NCBI GenBank assembly: GCA_963576725.1
Contig: OY755252.1
Coordinates: forward strand, 46,644,140-46,708,139
Reading direction: 5' to 3'
Source of the DNA: Azorinus chamasolen
Taxonomy: Eukaryota > Mollusca > Bivalvia > Cardiida > Solecurtidae
DNA: 64,000 bases
Part shown: piece by piece, positions 46,801-53,202 of the stretch
Position numbering within the stretch: the first letter of the stretch is position 1
How the letters are laid out: each line of letters starts with the position of its first letter
Position numbers and translations under genes: made by a program
The notes under the pieces: generated by a model
Databases searched by the model: none
What the model was told of the DNA's origin: nothing
The model's input: only the letters and a program-made list of their open reading frames with translations

Positions 46801-48584
46801 GTGGTGTAGTTACAGTAGGTTTCCCAGTGTGGTGTAGTTACAGTAGGTTTGCCAGTGTGGTGTAGTTACAGTAGGTTTGTCAGTGTGTCATAGTTACAGT
46901 AGGTTTGCCAGTGTGGTGTAGTTACAATAGGTTTGCCAGTGTGGTGGAGTTATAGTAGGTTTGTCAGTGTGAAGGAGTTACAATAGGTTTGTCAGTGTGT
47001 CATAGTTACAGTACGTTTGTCAGTGTGATGTAGTTACATTAGGTTTACCAGTGTGTCATAGTTTCAACAGGTTTGTCAGTGTGGTGTAGTTAAAGTAGGT
47101 TTCCCAGTGTGGTGTAGTTACAGTACGTTTGTCAATGTGATGGAGTTACAGTAGGTCTGTCAATGTGGTGTAGTTACAGTAGGTTTGTCAGTGTGGTGGA
47201 GTTACAATAGGTTTGTCAATGTGTTGTAGTTACAGTAGGTTTGTCAGTGTGGTGTAGTTACAATAGGTTTGTTTGTCAGTGTGTTGTAGTTACAGTAGGC
47301 TTGCCAGATTGGTGTTGTTAAATAGGTTTATACTATTAAGCCCTTGGTTGTTTTTTCAGCTTTTATAATCAGAGATGTTTGAAGAACCACATGAAATTCC
47401 ATACACATAGTCAAGAGACAGGGTCCAGCAAGTGTAACACATGCCAGATGTTCTTCAAGTCGGCTAGGTCTTTGCAATGCCACATGTCCAAGAAACATTT
47501 AGAACCAGCAGGTTGTAAGTTTTGTAACAAGACTTTTGTGAATAAGAAACAACTAAAGAAACATATTTACTCACAGCATAAGGTTGTAGGCGATATTCCA
47601 GCAAAACTGCCAAAGAATTTACAAGCTGGTTTCAAGAAGGCTTTGTGTGATATTTGTGGAAAAGTTTTGTCAAATAAGTATAGGTTAAAAAATCACCTCA
47701 GTGCAAAACATGACCTCAGTCGGGACCAAATTGCAAGAAAAATAGCAGAGTTGAGTCAACGGTCTACAAATGATATAAGGCATATGGTTCAATCAGAAAA
47801 ACAGACCAGAAGTAATGCAGAGATTGGTGGACCAGTTATTAAATTGGATGGAAATATCAAAGTATATGAAGATAGTGAAGAAAATGAAAACCTTGCAGTG
47901 CTGAGAAGTAGACAGGATTGTCAAAGTAAAACTTTAAATGGCAGTGTAGAGCATGGTGATGAACAGATGGATACCAGTGAAGTGCTTAATGGTGAAACCG
48001 AGGATGAAGAACTGCAATCTCACATTGTTATTGTAATTAATGATAAGGAAGACGAGTATGGTAGCTCTTTGAATTCCAGTATTTACAATAAAATAGTAGA
48101 GCTTGGAAATAATCAAAGCTTAAATCATGATGGTTCCCAGGAAATCGGCTATACCTGTTTTACTGAAAATGGTGACGAGATAATTGTAAGTGCAGAAAGA
48201 GAAAGACGTGTAATTTCCATGAGCAGTAACAAGACTGAGCCCGATACCAGTGAGAAATGGAATAGAAATAACACGCTGTCAGTGGCTTATGATGAGCACA
48301 GATCAACAGGCAATGAGAAATATTGTGATATCAACTTACCGTCATCTGTATATTCTGATAGCAAACAAATTTCTCTGGATAAAAACTTTCCAAAAGCTGA
48401 TTCTACAGAAGAATTTTTGAAATTTGAAAATGCCTTGAGAAATAGAATAGATTCACTTAGCGAGTATGGTGAATATGAAGATTTCTTGGACAGAACAATT
48501 AAGACATTACAGTATGCTAAATACAAGCACAGACAGAAGAGTTTAACAAGATGTGTTACTCCATTCTTTGTAGAGAAATCATGA
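22771..48584 (+). CDS. Gene 2: CARF-like domain plus ten C2H2 zinc fingers (9 exons, complete)
   Basis: Probable nuclear transcription-factor-like protein of 766 residues. Exons: 22771-22891, 30244-30392, 31526-31645, 35377-35511, 36919-37012, 39833-40000, 40802-40969, 42108-42228 and 47360-48584. The total is 2301 nt, divisible by three, and all junctions are GT/AG with compatible phase. Residues 1-175 match the CARF-like region of gene 1. Residues about 176-318 hold five fingers, followed by two more (one split by intron 8) and three in the last exon. About 300 C-terminal residues are acidic and Ser/Asn-rich with no domain I know. An in-frame TAA precedes the ATG and AATAAA follows the stop by about 95 bases. 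It lies head-to-head with its paralogue. Weakest points are exon 1 and the exact acceptors of exons 2-4. Confidence 0.85.
22926..26230. mobile_element. 3.3-kb foldback element with tandem-repeat arms
   Basis: Ends carry CGTTTCGTAC motifs. Arms share GGTATGACTAAAACACGAAA and GGCGAAAGGAGGCGAAAGGA. Each arm then has several ~200-bp units with GCGAAAGGAGCTC and CTCCTTTCGCCAGC, in one orientation at 23200-24100 and the opposite at 25200-26000. The centre (24110-25100) is unique sequence with no coding signal, plus a truncated family C MITE at about 25110-25210. The layout is that of Drosophila FB elements. It fills much of intron 1 of gene 2. Confidence 0.75.
26260..27021 (-). mobile_element. Repeat-core element, reversed
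   Basis: Begins with hairpin AGCTCCACTTTTTCAAAAAG and ends GCTGTCTGTGGACAGCTCTT then GTT. The core has three to four ~185-bp units (GCCATAGTTATGCCCCTTTT, TTTCACAAGGGTAGGTAACC). Same family as 13120-13411. Confidence 0.8.
27354..28042. mobile_element. 0.7-kb foldback element
   Basis: Left arm CCCACGTTTCAGTAAATGGC then TTCGGTAAATTGAATTTATA. Right arm TTCAATTTACCGAAACGGTC then ATTTACTGAAACATCGGG. Extra half-motifs lie inside (GACGTTTCGGTAAAAT, TTTCACCGAAATGATG). No protein. Confidence 0.72.
28262..29300. pseudogene. Rearranged non-LTR retrotransposon remnant with a nested family B MITE
   Basis: Plus-strand reading 28690-28770 gives KYLGVNISRHLNWTSDINNM, typical of the post-RT region of Jockey/CR1-like elements. 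29168-29296 gives YGSIVWFPWQN and RSVARYILNDFNCTSSASQI with one in-frame stop. The C-terminal piece (WNRLWQSVVMLPELQMFKTA) sits inverted at about 28268-28390 on the minus strand. A family B MITE (28858-29065) separates the two plus-strand parts. Confidence 0.65.
29321..29393. repeat. Near-perfect hairpin
   Basis: Arms of about 30 bases, ATATCGAGGGCTTGGTGCAA and its complement, around an ~11-base loop. Probably a tiny MITE next to a retrotransposon remnant. Confidence 0.8.
29406..30180 (-). mobile_element. Repeat-core element, reversed, with SINE insert
   Basis: Begins TTATTCCCCCAGGTAG and ends GTCCTATGGACACATTTCTA then GTT. Two to three ~150-bp units contain AGGAGTTGCGACCCTTTATT and CACACGTTTGTGGCCATTAG. 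The core is split by the tRNA-like SINE at about 29885-30062. Confidence 0.6.
29885..30062 (-). mobile_element. tRNA-derived SINE
   Basis: On the minus strand, GTGGTCTAATGGTAACGC fits an A box and GGGGTTCAAATCC a B box at normal tRNA spacing. The anticodon stem is mispaired, so it is a SINE head rather than a tRNA gene. The body continues to about 29885. Confidence 0.65.
30244..30392 (+). CDS. Gene 2 exon 2 (CARF-like segment)
   Basis: 149 nt, phase 1 to 0, acceptor TTTTTTTGTAG and consensus donor TTT|GTAAGT. It encodes LDTLQSHSRILWEDNKGEIP and then GDLIPFVITGNEIRLCQDGP before a basic end, KRNRKQF. IPFVITG plus a DGPKR turn is what I associate with CARF-type proteins. Confidence 0.8.
30424..31022. 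mobile_element. Chain of three TTAA-MITEs (B, C, B)
   Basis: B reversed at 30424-30661 (perfect core TATAGGAGCGAATGCTCTAT region), a shortened C at 30658-30820, B at 30819-31022. Neighbours share or abut at the same TTAA. Confidence 0.65.
31023..31420. other. Gene 2 intron 2 with a partial family C MITE
   Basis: 31023-31308 shows nothing recognisable. A family C right half, reversed, lies at about 31309-31420 (CATGAATATTCATGCAAGAA). Confidence 0.45.
31526..31645 (+). CDS. Gene 2 exon 3 (CARF-like segment)
   Basis: 120 nt, 40 codons, phase 0 to 0, acceptor TTTCATTTCAG and donor AAG|GTATGT. It begins KHDTDHDYAEPSDGVVNNHE and ends LRSVICFPEYK. The single CP and the FPEYK end parallel KKLGCEV and IFPEEL in gene 1. 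Confidence 0.8.
31735..32476. mobile_element. Chain of TTAA-MITEs (B, C with SINE scrap, B)
   Basis: B at 31735-31962, C reversed at 31958-32213, B at 32224-32476 with a duplicated core segment (CCTATAGG appears twice). The C copy contains GCGGTGCCGTAAAACCCAAC followed by TCACTCACTCAC at 32086-32118, the tail of a mollusc SINE that also occurs at 53680-53725. Confidence 0.6.
32570..33382. mobile_element. MITE cluster (family F, C, B)
   Basis: Family F at about 32642-32835 (TTAACCATTTCTATGCTGAG; core CAGGCCCTGATGAGAGGGTC) lies inside scraps of the CAGTAAAACC element. A rearranged C spans about 32870-33166 with two TCTGATCAG...TCTGC right arms. B reversed is 33167-33382. Confidence 0.5.
33383..33697. 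other. Gene 2 intron 3, nothing recognised
   Basis: AT-rich, no repeat ends or coding signal seen. Confidence 0.4.
33698..33872. mobile_element. CAGTAAAACC-type TA MITE, short copy
   Basis: Starts CAGTAAAATCCATCTAAAC, ends in a G run then TTGCTG. Internal arms GCAGGTGGCTGCTTAATGCA and TTAAGCTGCCACCTG match 6394-6923. Confidence 0.55.
33885..34312 (-). mobile_element. Repeat-core element with half-site units, reversed short copy
   Basis: Begins TATG then a long C run and GGGTCAAATCCAGGGG; ends TTTTTCACAAACACATCTTG then TT. Two core units carry CCATAACTTTTGAACCAGTA and TGACATGTCAAGGTCAAGGT. Same family as 17271-19680. The C and G homopolymers may be inaccurate. Confidence 0.7.
34370..34513. 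mobile_element. Family G hairpin MITE, near-perfect
   Basis: Arms ATTTCTCCATCAAACCCTAC and complement; centre GAATCGTCACGAAGAGACGA. Confidence 0.7.
34650..35242. mobile_element. Repeat-core remnant followed by family C MITE
   Basis: About 34650-35007 reads like a repeat-core element (GTCCAATCTTCACCAAACTT twice) ending GAACTCTTGTT. A diverged family C copy follows at 35008-35242. Confidence 0.4.
35377..35511 (+). CDS. Gene 2 exon 4 (CARF-like segment)
   Basis: 135 nt, 45 codons, phase 0 to 0, identical in length to gene 1 exon 4. It encodes METDTPWNRRNNALKLKSTF and ends VKVIGEHKNHKTRH. Its donor GTAAGTACC is the first unit of a 28-copy tandem array of the donor sequence itself (35512-36050). 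Confidence 0.82.
35512..36050 (+). repeat. 19-bp tandem array of a 5' splice-site unit, 28 copies
   Basis: Unit GTAAGTACCCACGTTATCT. The first unit starts at the donor GT of exon 4. Twenty perfect-length units are followed by one 26-base variant (35892-35917) and seven more. Two units read CCCGCG rather than CCCACG; otherwise they appear identical. Every unit keeps GTAAGT, the consensus +1 to +6 of a 5' splice site. Confidence 0.97.
36142..36625. mobile_element. Families A (reversed) and C sharing one TTAA
   Basis: A: TTAATCCTTTCCCTGTTCAA to GAGGGAAAGGGTTAA (36142-36403), with core arms GCAGACCCTGATTAGATGGC and TCATCTGATCTGGGTCTACT. C begins with the same TTAA (36400) and runs to about 36625. 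Confidence 0.72.
36919..37012 (+). CDS. Gene 2 exon 5 (first zinc finger)
   Basis: 94 nt, phase 0 to 1, acceptor TGTATCCACAG and donor ACAG|GTGAGG. One C2H2 finger: CSTC, then KHEFCH followed by TG. It corresponds to gene 1 exon 5 without the lysine-rich insert. A small exon with no ATG of its own. Confidence 0.85.
37068..38459 (-). mobile_element. Truncated family B MITE abutting a repeat-core element
   Basis: B starts at 37068 and stops at about 37186, before its palindrome. The repeat-core element 37187-38459 follows: start ACCGGTTGGGGGACTATAGG, a CCGTCCGT stretch, ~165-bp units (AAACTGTAAGGCCTAGACCT, TGGTCCTCTACA, AAAATGGCCCCGCC), and end hairpin AGGGCCTCATGGCCCTCTTG then TT. Confidence 0.65.
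38531..39798. mobile_element. Family C MITE interrupted by a repeat-core element
   Basis: The left part of C is 38531-38612; the right part resumes at about 39662 (TATATAGATCCTATTCTACA) and ends with TTAA at 39798. Between them, 38613-39661 is a repeat-core element: start TAGCTCAACTGAGTGAAAGG, ~165-bp units related to 37187-38459, end GGACCTCTTGGCCCATCTTG. Confidence 0.72.
39833..40000 (+). CDS. Gene 2 exon 6 (zinc fingers 2 and 3)
   Basis: 168 nt, phase 1 to 1. With the carried G it opens GEKPHVCCTC, the classical TGEKP linker. Two C2H2 fingers follow (CCTC...HVKGH, CDIC...HLETH). Acceptor TTCCAG, donor GCAG|GTATGA. Confidence 0.92.
40018..40632. mobile_element. Two partial family C MITEs around a short repeat-core element
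   Basis: C pieces at 40018-40160 and 40446-40632. Between them is TATGTCTCCCCAAGTATACT then GGGGAAACATATTG with two short units (TTTGGTCAGATTTTCATGAA twice). Confidence 0.5.
40802..40969 (+). CDS. Gene 2 exon 7 (zinc fingers 4 and 5)
   Basis: 168 nt, phase 1 to 1. Two C2H2 fingers (CEKC...HQKVH, CHVC...HLTWH). Acceptor ATTTTACAG, donor TTTAG|GTGAGT. It is the direct counterpart of gene 1 exon 7. Confidence 0.92.
41150..41840. mobile_element. Family B (41150-41385) and family C (41599-41840) MITEs
   Basis: B has the perfect core GAGCAAATGCTCTATTTATC; its ends have mutated to TGACCCATT and AATGAGTCA. C spans CAACCCTTTGCTCTATAAAT to GGAGTAATGGGCTAA. 41386-41598 shows nothing else. Confidence 0.6.
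41841..42060 (+). repeat. 41-bp tandem repeat, about 5 copies
   Basis: Unit contains GTGACCACTTTAAAG and GTCACTATCTTTATTCAC. It sits about 50 bases before the exon 8 acceptor of gene 2. Confidence 0.85.
42108..42228 (+). CDS. Gene 2 exon 8 (zinc finger 6 and first half of finger 7)
   Basis: 121 nt, entering in phase 1 and leaving with two bases of a Ser codon. It holds CEQC...HLRRH and the Cys pair CELC of the next finger. Donor AGAG|GTAATA; the finger is completed in exon 9. Confidence 0.88.
42249..42785. mobile_element. Chain of three TTAA-MITEs (B, C, partial C)
   Basis: B 42249-42478 with core GCTCCTATAGGAGCAAATGC; C reversed 42476-42676; partial C 42674-42785. Each junction reuses the same TTAA. 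Confidence 0.65.
42826..43749 (-). mobile_element. Repeat-core element, reversed, right end unclear
   Basis: Begins with hairpin TATACCCCCTACAACG...GGGGGGGGTTATA. Three ~180-bp units carry AAGCTAAATCTAGATGA and AGAGTTATGGCCCTTGAACT. A single copy of the 28-bp minisatellite unit (42797-42825) directly abuts its left end. Confidence 0.55.
43750..45977 (-). mobile_element. Repeat-core element with palindromic AGGTCA sites, reversed
   Basis: Begins with hairpin CCGGGTTTTCCACGGAAAAC and a GCGGGCGG run (43797-43820), then one reversed unit of the 10503-11497 family. From about 44190 there are eleven ~140-bp units, each with TCAGCTAGGATCACCAAATA, GATGGCGGAGTGTCGCATAC and AGGTCAATGTGACCTTGACC. Ends ATGTCTTGTCGACATTTCTT then GTT. 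No protein. Confidence 0.65.
46128..47330 (+). repeat. 28-bp minisatellite, about 43 copies
   Basis: Unit TTGCCAGTGTGGTGTAGTTA plus CAGTAGGT, with frequent single-base variants. It ends about 30 bases before the exon 9 acceptor of gene 2. Confidence 0.95.
47360..48584 (+). CDS. Gene 2 exon 9 (end of finger 7, fingers 8-10, acidic tail, stop)
   Basis: 1225 nt terminal exon, acceptor TTGTTTTTTCAG. It completes finger 7 (HMKFH) and adds three more: CNTC...HMSKKH, CKFC...HIYSQH and CDIC...HLSAKH. The H-X4-H spacing of the last three differs from the H-X3-H of the earlier ones. The remaining ~300 residues are rich in Glu, Asp, Ser and Asn with no recognised domain, perhaps an activation or interaction region (inference). 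The stop is TGA. Confidence 0.93.
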
Positions 48585-48679
48585 ATTAGTGATGAATATT
48601 ATTGTACTTATAAATATTTATACTTTTTACTTCACCTGAGCAGCCTATGATCCTGCCCAATTCCACTGTATATCAGAGC

Positions 48680-48685
48680 AATAAA
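48680..48685 (+). promoter_or_regulatory. Polyadenylation signal of gene 2
   Basis: Canonical AATAAA about 95 bases after the stop, implying a short 3' UTR ending near 48700, just before a palindromic repeat begins. Confidence 0.6.
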
Positions 48686-48694
48686 GGTGCGTAG

Positions 48695-48805
48695 TCAAAT
48701 TTCTCCACCAAACCCGATGTTGTGCCCATTCTTTGGGATTGTCTCTTGGAAATGATTCCGAAGAGTGATCATAAAGATAGGGTTTGATATAGAAATAAAG
48801 TAGAT
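48695..48805. mobile_element. Family G hairpin MITE
   Basis: Arms AAATTTCTCCACCAAACCC and GATAGGGTTTGATATAGAAA, centre TCTCTTGGAAATGATTC. It begins within about 10 bases of the gene 2 polyadenylation signal. Confidence 0.6.
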
Positions 48806-49310
48806 ATTCTTAAACATGGTTTAATTTATGTTCCTTGCTTCTCAGACGTGCTGGATAAGCTGAGTTACTAAAAATAGCAGTACTAGAAATCCTTATCTGG
48901 AATACCCCTTGTCTGGTGTATTCATACACGTGATTAGGTAAAATCAATACAAGGGAAAGAACTCTTACAGAATTATACCAACATTTCTGTAGTCAACGAG
49001 TTCATAAATTAAAATTGGTATATAAAGTAATTAGCCCTGGTAAGAACTTCTATCAAACAAACATTTTATAAAAGGCTAATTTAATCAACCGAACACATTG
49101 TTTTGTAGGCTAGTCCTTCAGTCTTTTATTTTAAAGTATGCCAAAGCGTAATGTTTATGGTAATGTCATACTGGTATCAAATGACATCATTTAATGGTCA
49201 CCTGCAGCTCGTTGCTATTAGATACGGAAGTCGTATTACGCAATGGAAAGTAGTACTTCACAAAATCCATTAAATTACTTGTTTTTAGGGTGTATTTAAG
49301 GGAGGAAAAT
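48806..49310. other. Intergenic, nothing recognised
   Basis: AT-rich; no repeat ends, coding or RNA signals seen. Confidence 0.4.
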
Positions 49311-49460
49311 AATCAAGCATTGGTTTTGTTAAAGCCGGGGGATTTCTATACCCTCGGTTTGTCTGTTCCTGTCGGAAACTCGCTAAAGCACGTTTCCTAC
49401 TGGGAACAGACCAAACTCGGATATAGAAACCCCTGGATTTAACAAAACCCATGCTTGATT
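49311..49460. repeat. Long hairpin, about 70-base arms
   Basis: Arms AATCAAGCATTGGTTTTGTT and complement; inside, CTCGGTTTGTCTGTTCC pairs with GGAACAGACCAAACTCGG with few mismatches. Probably a MITE of unknown superfamily. Confidence 0.75.
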
Positions 49461-49611
49461 TTATGAATCTCATCTGGACTTCTTGTTTATTCAGTTGTCT
49501 TCATGTGGGAAAGAATATTTGGACATATGTAAACTGTTTAGAGTCAAATTAGCTGCCCTTTGGAACACAGTCTATGATCAGGGTCTATAATTGTTTGTAT
49601 TCAGCATCTTC

Positions 49612-50303
49612 TTAAGCCTTTCCTTCATGCATCTGCAAACATCTAGTAGACTCAGATCAGCCTGCTCCTAGATAGGAGCCGTCTGATCAGGGTCTGCTCT
49701 GTTTGTTAACTCATTCCCTCCTAGACTATTTTTAGACCTAACCTCTTTGATTAAAACTACCGAAAAGGAGCATTAACCATAGAAAAGGAGAAATTTAGAA
49801 TTGTGTAGTTTTTAAACACTTTTGATGAATAGAGCATTTGCTCCTATGTAGCAAATGCTGTATTTCTCACAATGGTTTCAAATTGTGACTTTTACATAGG
49901 CACCAAAATGCATCACTAGGATGGAATGTGTGAATAGAATTTTATAGGTCTGTTTCTTTAATTTCTGAAATGGCTACAATGTTCCTCCTTCCATATTTCG
50001 TTATAACTATTATGGCCATGAATATTCAGTAGGTATTAAACATTGGAATAAACACAGAACAGTGAAAGGGTTCACAAAAGGTTGACACTGATCACAAGCC
50101 TGGTTCATATTAACACAGTGTTGACTCAGATCATCTGTCTTTTGGAATGTGGGGTGTGCACTGGGTCTGCAGTTGTGGACATTCAGGACAGTTTGTACAC
50201 TACAGCTAATCCTGATTATTCAACACTTCAACCCTTTTTTCATGAATACGCCTTTCTATGCCTTTGCAAACAGAGCAGACACAGATCAGACGGCTCCTAT
50301 ATG
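49612..50303. mobile_element. Family A MITE split by nested family B; then partial family C
   Basis: The A left half (CTCCTAGATAGGAGCCGTCT core) ends at TTTGTTAA. B occupies about 49706-49934. The A right half (GGTCTGTTTCTTTAATTTCT) resumes to 50071. A family C left third lies at 50225-50303. Confidence 0.65.
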
Positions 50304-50369
50304 GTTTCGACAGTAATTTGTACCATCTGGTTTTTGTATAGTATATGATCTATCAATATACTGGGATAA

Positions 50370-51872
50370 GACTTACGGTTGCTAGACGTTTCGCTACCCA
50401 TACCATTTCGCTACAGTCATTTCGCTACCCACCGAGAAGTCATTTCGCTATCCTGACCATTTCGCTACCTGTACGTTTCGCTACCTATCGAATTTTATAG
50501 GAAAACCAATATTGTTGCGGAATGGTTAGTGATTTGAGAGTCGAATTTATTAACATATAATAAATATTTATATTCAGATACCAAAAATAATTATAGGAAA
50601 TATGGAAAAATAGGAAAATAAAGTGTTATGTCAGAGTATATATTCACTGTGTACAAGTATTTCGCTGTGCAATCACTGCTGTGGAGTGCACTGGTTGCAC
50701 AATCAACCTGTAAATAGTGCAGACCCTGATGAGACAGCTCCTGCGAAATATGTGTACAAAGTGGTGATATATGTAATTACACACGATGCTTTCGTAATTA
50801 CACGTGCCAATCAATATTGTCCACCCAGAGATCACAGGTACCGCCGATAAGCCGACAACATTGGCTTGTATATCGGTATGTGGCACTGATTGGATTAACA
50901 AATACTGCTAGTGGGAATAAAATAATATATGCTTCACTGTAAGACAAATGCCAATGCATTTTGTTATTTATAAATGATAAAAACTACTAAATAGTTCAGA
51001 CTAGAAAAAATATGTTGAATCTTTGATATGAGCAGTGCATTACGATCACATGAAAAGTTGAAAACGCAATCATTATTTATGCACGTTTACTTTAAGATCT
51101 CCTAACTATTTACCTGTGCTAAAGTTTCAAATATTTTCTTAATTTTTAGATAGAAGTGTTGACTGAATGTCAAGTAATTTGGATTCGGATGATATGTCGA
51201 ATTACTCGGCATCTCAATCGGATCTAAGCTGTTTGGATACGGCATATGATCTAGTTATTTATTAATATACCATACCATTCGCGAATGTTTGGGCTTATTT
51301 TGAAAATATAATTACGGGTTTGTTTTTTTTATATATAATTACGGTTATATGGTGTGTTGTCTTATGACAACAAATAGCTCATTAACACGTGTGCATTCAT
51401 TACATAGTAAACCGGATGTCTGGGTCATCGGCGCAGTGCTATTTTTATTAGATGCAGTTTGGAACTAGATGATCTCACTAGTAATTATGTGTAAACAGTC
51501 AATCAAGTTTCGGATAATACACATAGAATAACCCTAATTGTTAGTTTTGTGATATACTTACGTTGAACATATTTCCGAACAGCTATATCTTATATGCGAA
51601 TTAACTAATTAACTGTGAACGTTTCATTCGGATCCAAACTGTTTGCCTATGCTGCTACGCTCGGTATTTCAAATTGGTTAAGGTATCTTTTTCATCTGTC
51701 AAACTGTTATCGTCCAAATCAAAATAAATCTGTGAATAATTATAATTAATTGGGCGACAGGGTAGCGAAATGACTTCCCGTAAGGGTGCGAAATGACTGT
51801 AGCGAAATGGTCAGGGTAGCGAAATGGTCAGGGTAGCGAAACGCTGTGTAGCGAAATGTCCGTAAATCAAAC
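50370..51872. mobile_element. 1.5-kb foldback element with TTTCGCTAC arrays
   Basis: Left end (50370-50490) has six copies of TTTCGCTA(C/T) spaced irregularly; right end (51758-51862) has the complementary array of GTAGCGAAATG. The outer tips CTTACGG also pair. A family E MITE fragment lies at 50632-50752. No protein. Confidence 0.75.
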
Positions 51873-51879
51873 TTACGCG

Positions 51880-51990
51880 GGTTCCCATACATTTTCTCTT
51901 TGATACATAATACGATCACCAAAGTTAAGCGGCGGTAGGGGTTTAGCATTTTGGTCATGGTATGTTTGGACTTAGTGCTTAAAGTTTGCA
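51880..51990 (+). other. 5S rRNA-like sequence (pseudogene or SINE3 head)
   Basis: CGATCACCAAAGTTAAGCGG closely matches the A-box region of animal 5S rRNA (CGATCACCGAAGTTAAGC, from memory). It is followed by TTTAGCATTTTGGTCATGG, a weaker match to the C-box region. The rest is diverged, so not a working 5S gene. Confidence 0.45.
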
Positions 51991-52062
51991 TGTGCTGACT
52001 TAGCGCCTACCAATGCCGGATTCAGTTGCTCAATTGTGCGGGTGATTATGTTGCGTGCAAAA

Positions 52063-52300
52063 GTGTGCTGGCTGTGTCTCAAAAGTAGAATTAAACATCA
52101 ATCTAAGTATTTGGCGGTTTATTCGTCCAATTAAGCGGAAGTTCTCAATAACAAAAAAGTTAAACTTCACGCCAAGGAGAGTTTCGCGTGCTATGGGATT
52201 CGCCCTAACATTCGTCCCATAATATATTCGGCCCGGGGTAGATTCATACTGAATAGTTAAGAGGTACCCCTATTTTAACCCGTTACACCCCCTTCTTTAA
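52063..52300 (-). mobile_element. Polypurine tract and 3' LTR of a Ty3-type element
   Basis: On the minus strand AAAGAAGGGGG is followed at once by TGTAACGGGTTAAAATAGGG, a standard polypurine tract to LTR start (52287). The far end is uncertain; GACACAGCCAGCACA near 52063 would give a TG...CA LTR of about 225 bases. Confidence 0.5.
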
Positions 52301-53202
52301 AAATGTCATCCCTAGAAGAGCGCATAAGACTAGATGTATGTAAGACTAGATGTAAACAACTTAAAACAACATACTCGTATAAACAATTCTTTTGCACTAG
52401 AATGTATCTGAACTATCGGTAGACTTACCTAAGCTAATGAGGTTCCAGCGGCTCATTAGTAACAGTTTGCAATTGAAATTGGCTGATACCAATCACCCAT
52501 CCTATCTAAGCTACTTTGATAAATCGGAACAGTAAACATACGGTACTTAAGAAAGACAATAATTATTATGTTCAACCGACTTGATTCGTCCAAGTAGCCC
52601 ATCAATTACCGATCAAGAACAGGGTATTGGAACTTTAAACATAATAACAAATAATTAAGAATATATAATACTGATAAGCAAATATTGTAATACTGAAAAA
52701 TTGCTTAACACAGGATTTCCATTCACAATCTGCAACACTACACCCTATCCGTGTAGGATGGTATGGCCGTTTTGTCGTAGGTCAGGCGGTACGGCACCCT
52801 TTTGGTATGCGATGACCTCTGTTCCCTTTCGGACATGTCATCATAAACACCAGCACTTTCATCCGAGGCAGCTGGTCTACCAATCTAGGATCTCTCCGAG
52901 TTGGTCCTTTCTTTCTCTCATCGCACTGGCTGTTGTCATCAGGTGACATCTGAACATCTCCCGGGAACAGGTGATTTCCGTCACTTCCCTTAGGGCCTCT
53001 GGCGTTACATTTGCCATGTTCATTTTCATCTCCCCCTGGGCTCGGAGTCAGATTCAGTACTGTTGAATCGGAAGCAGTCCCTGTTAGCTCAAACGGAGGT
53101 GCTTCAGGGTTCAGCTGGAAATTTTCACTTCCCGAACTGCTGGAGCTCCTTTCATCTACTTCCGAATCTGTCCGTTTTGCTCTCCTTTGCGGATTTTAAA
53201 TG
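52301..53202. other. Region between the integrase end and the LTR
   Basis: Several short open frames, none with coding character I recognise. Presumed 3' part of the Ty3-type element. Confidence 0.35.
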
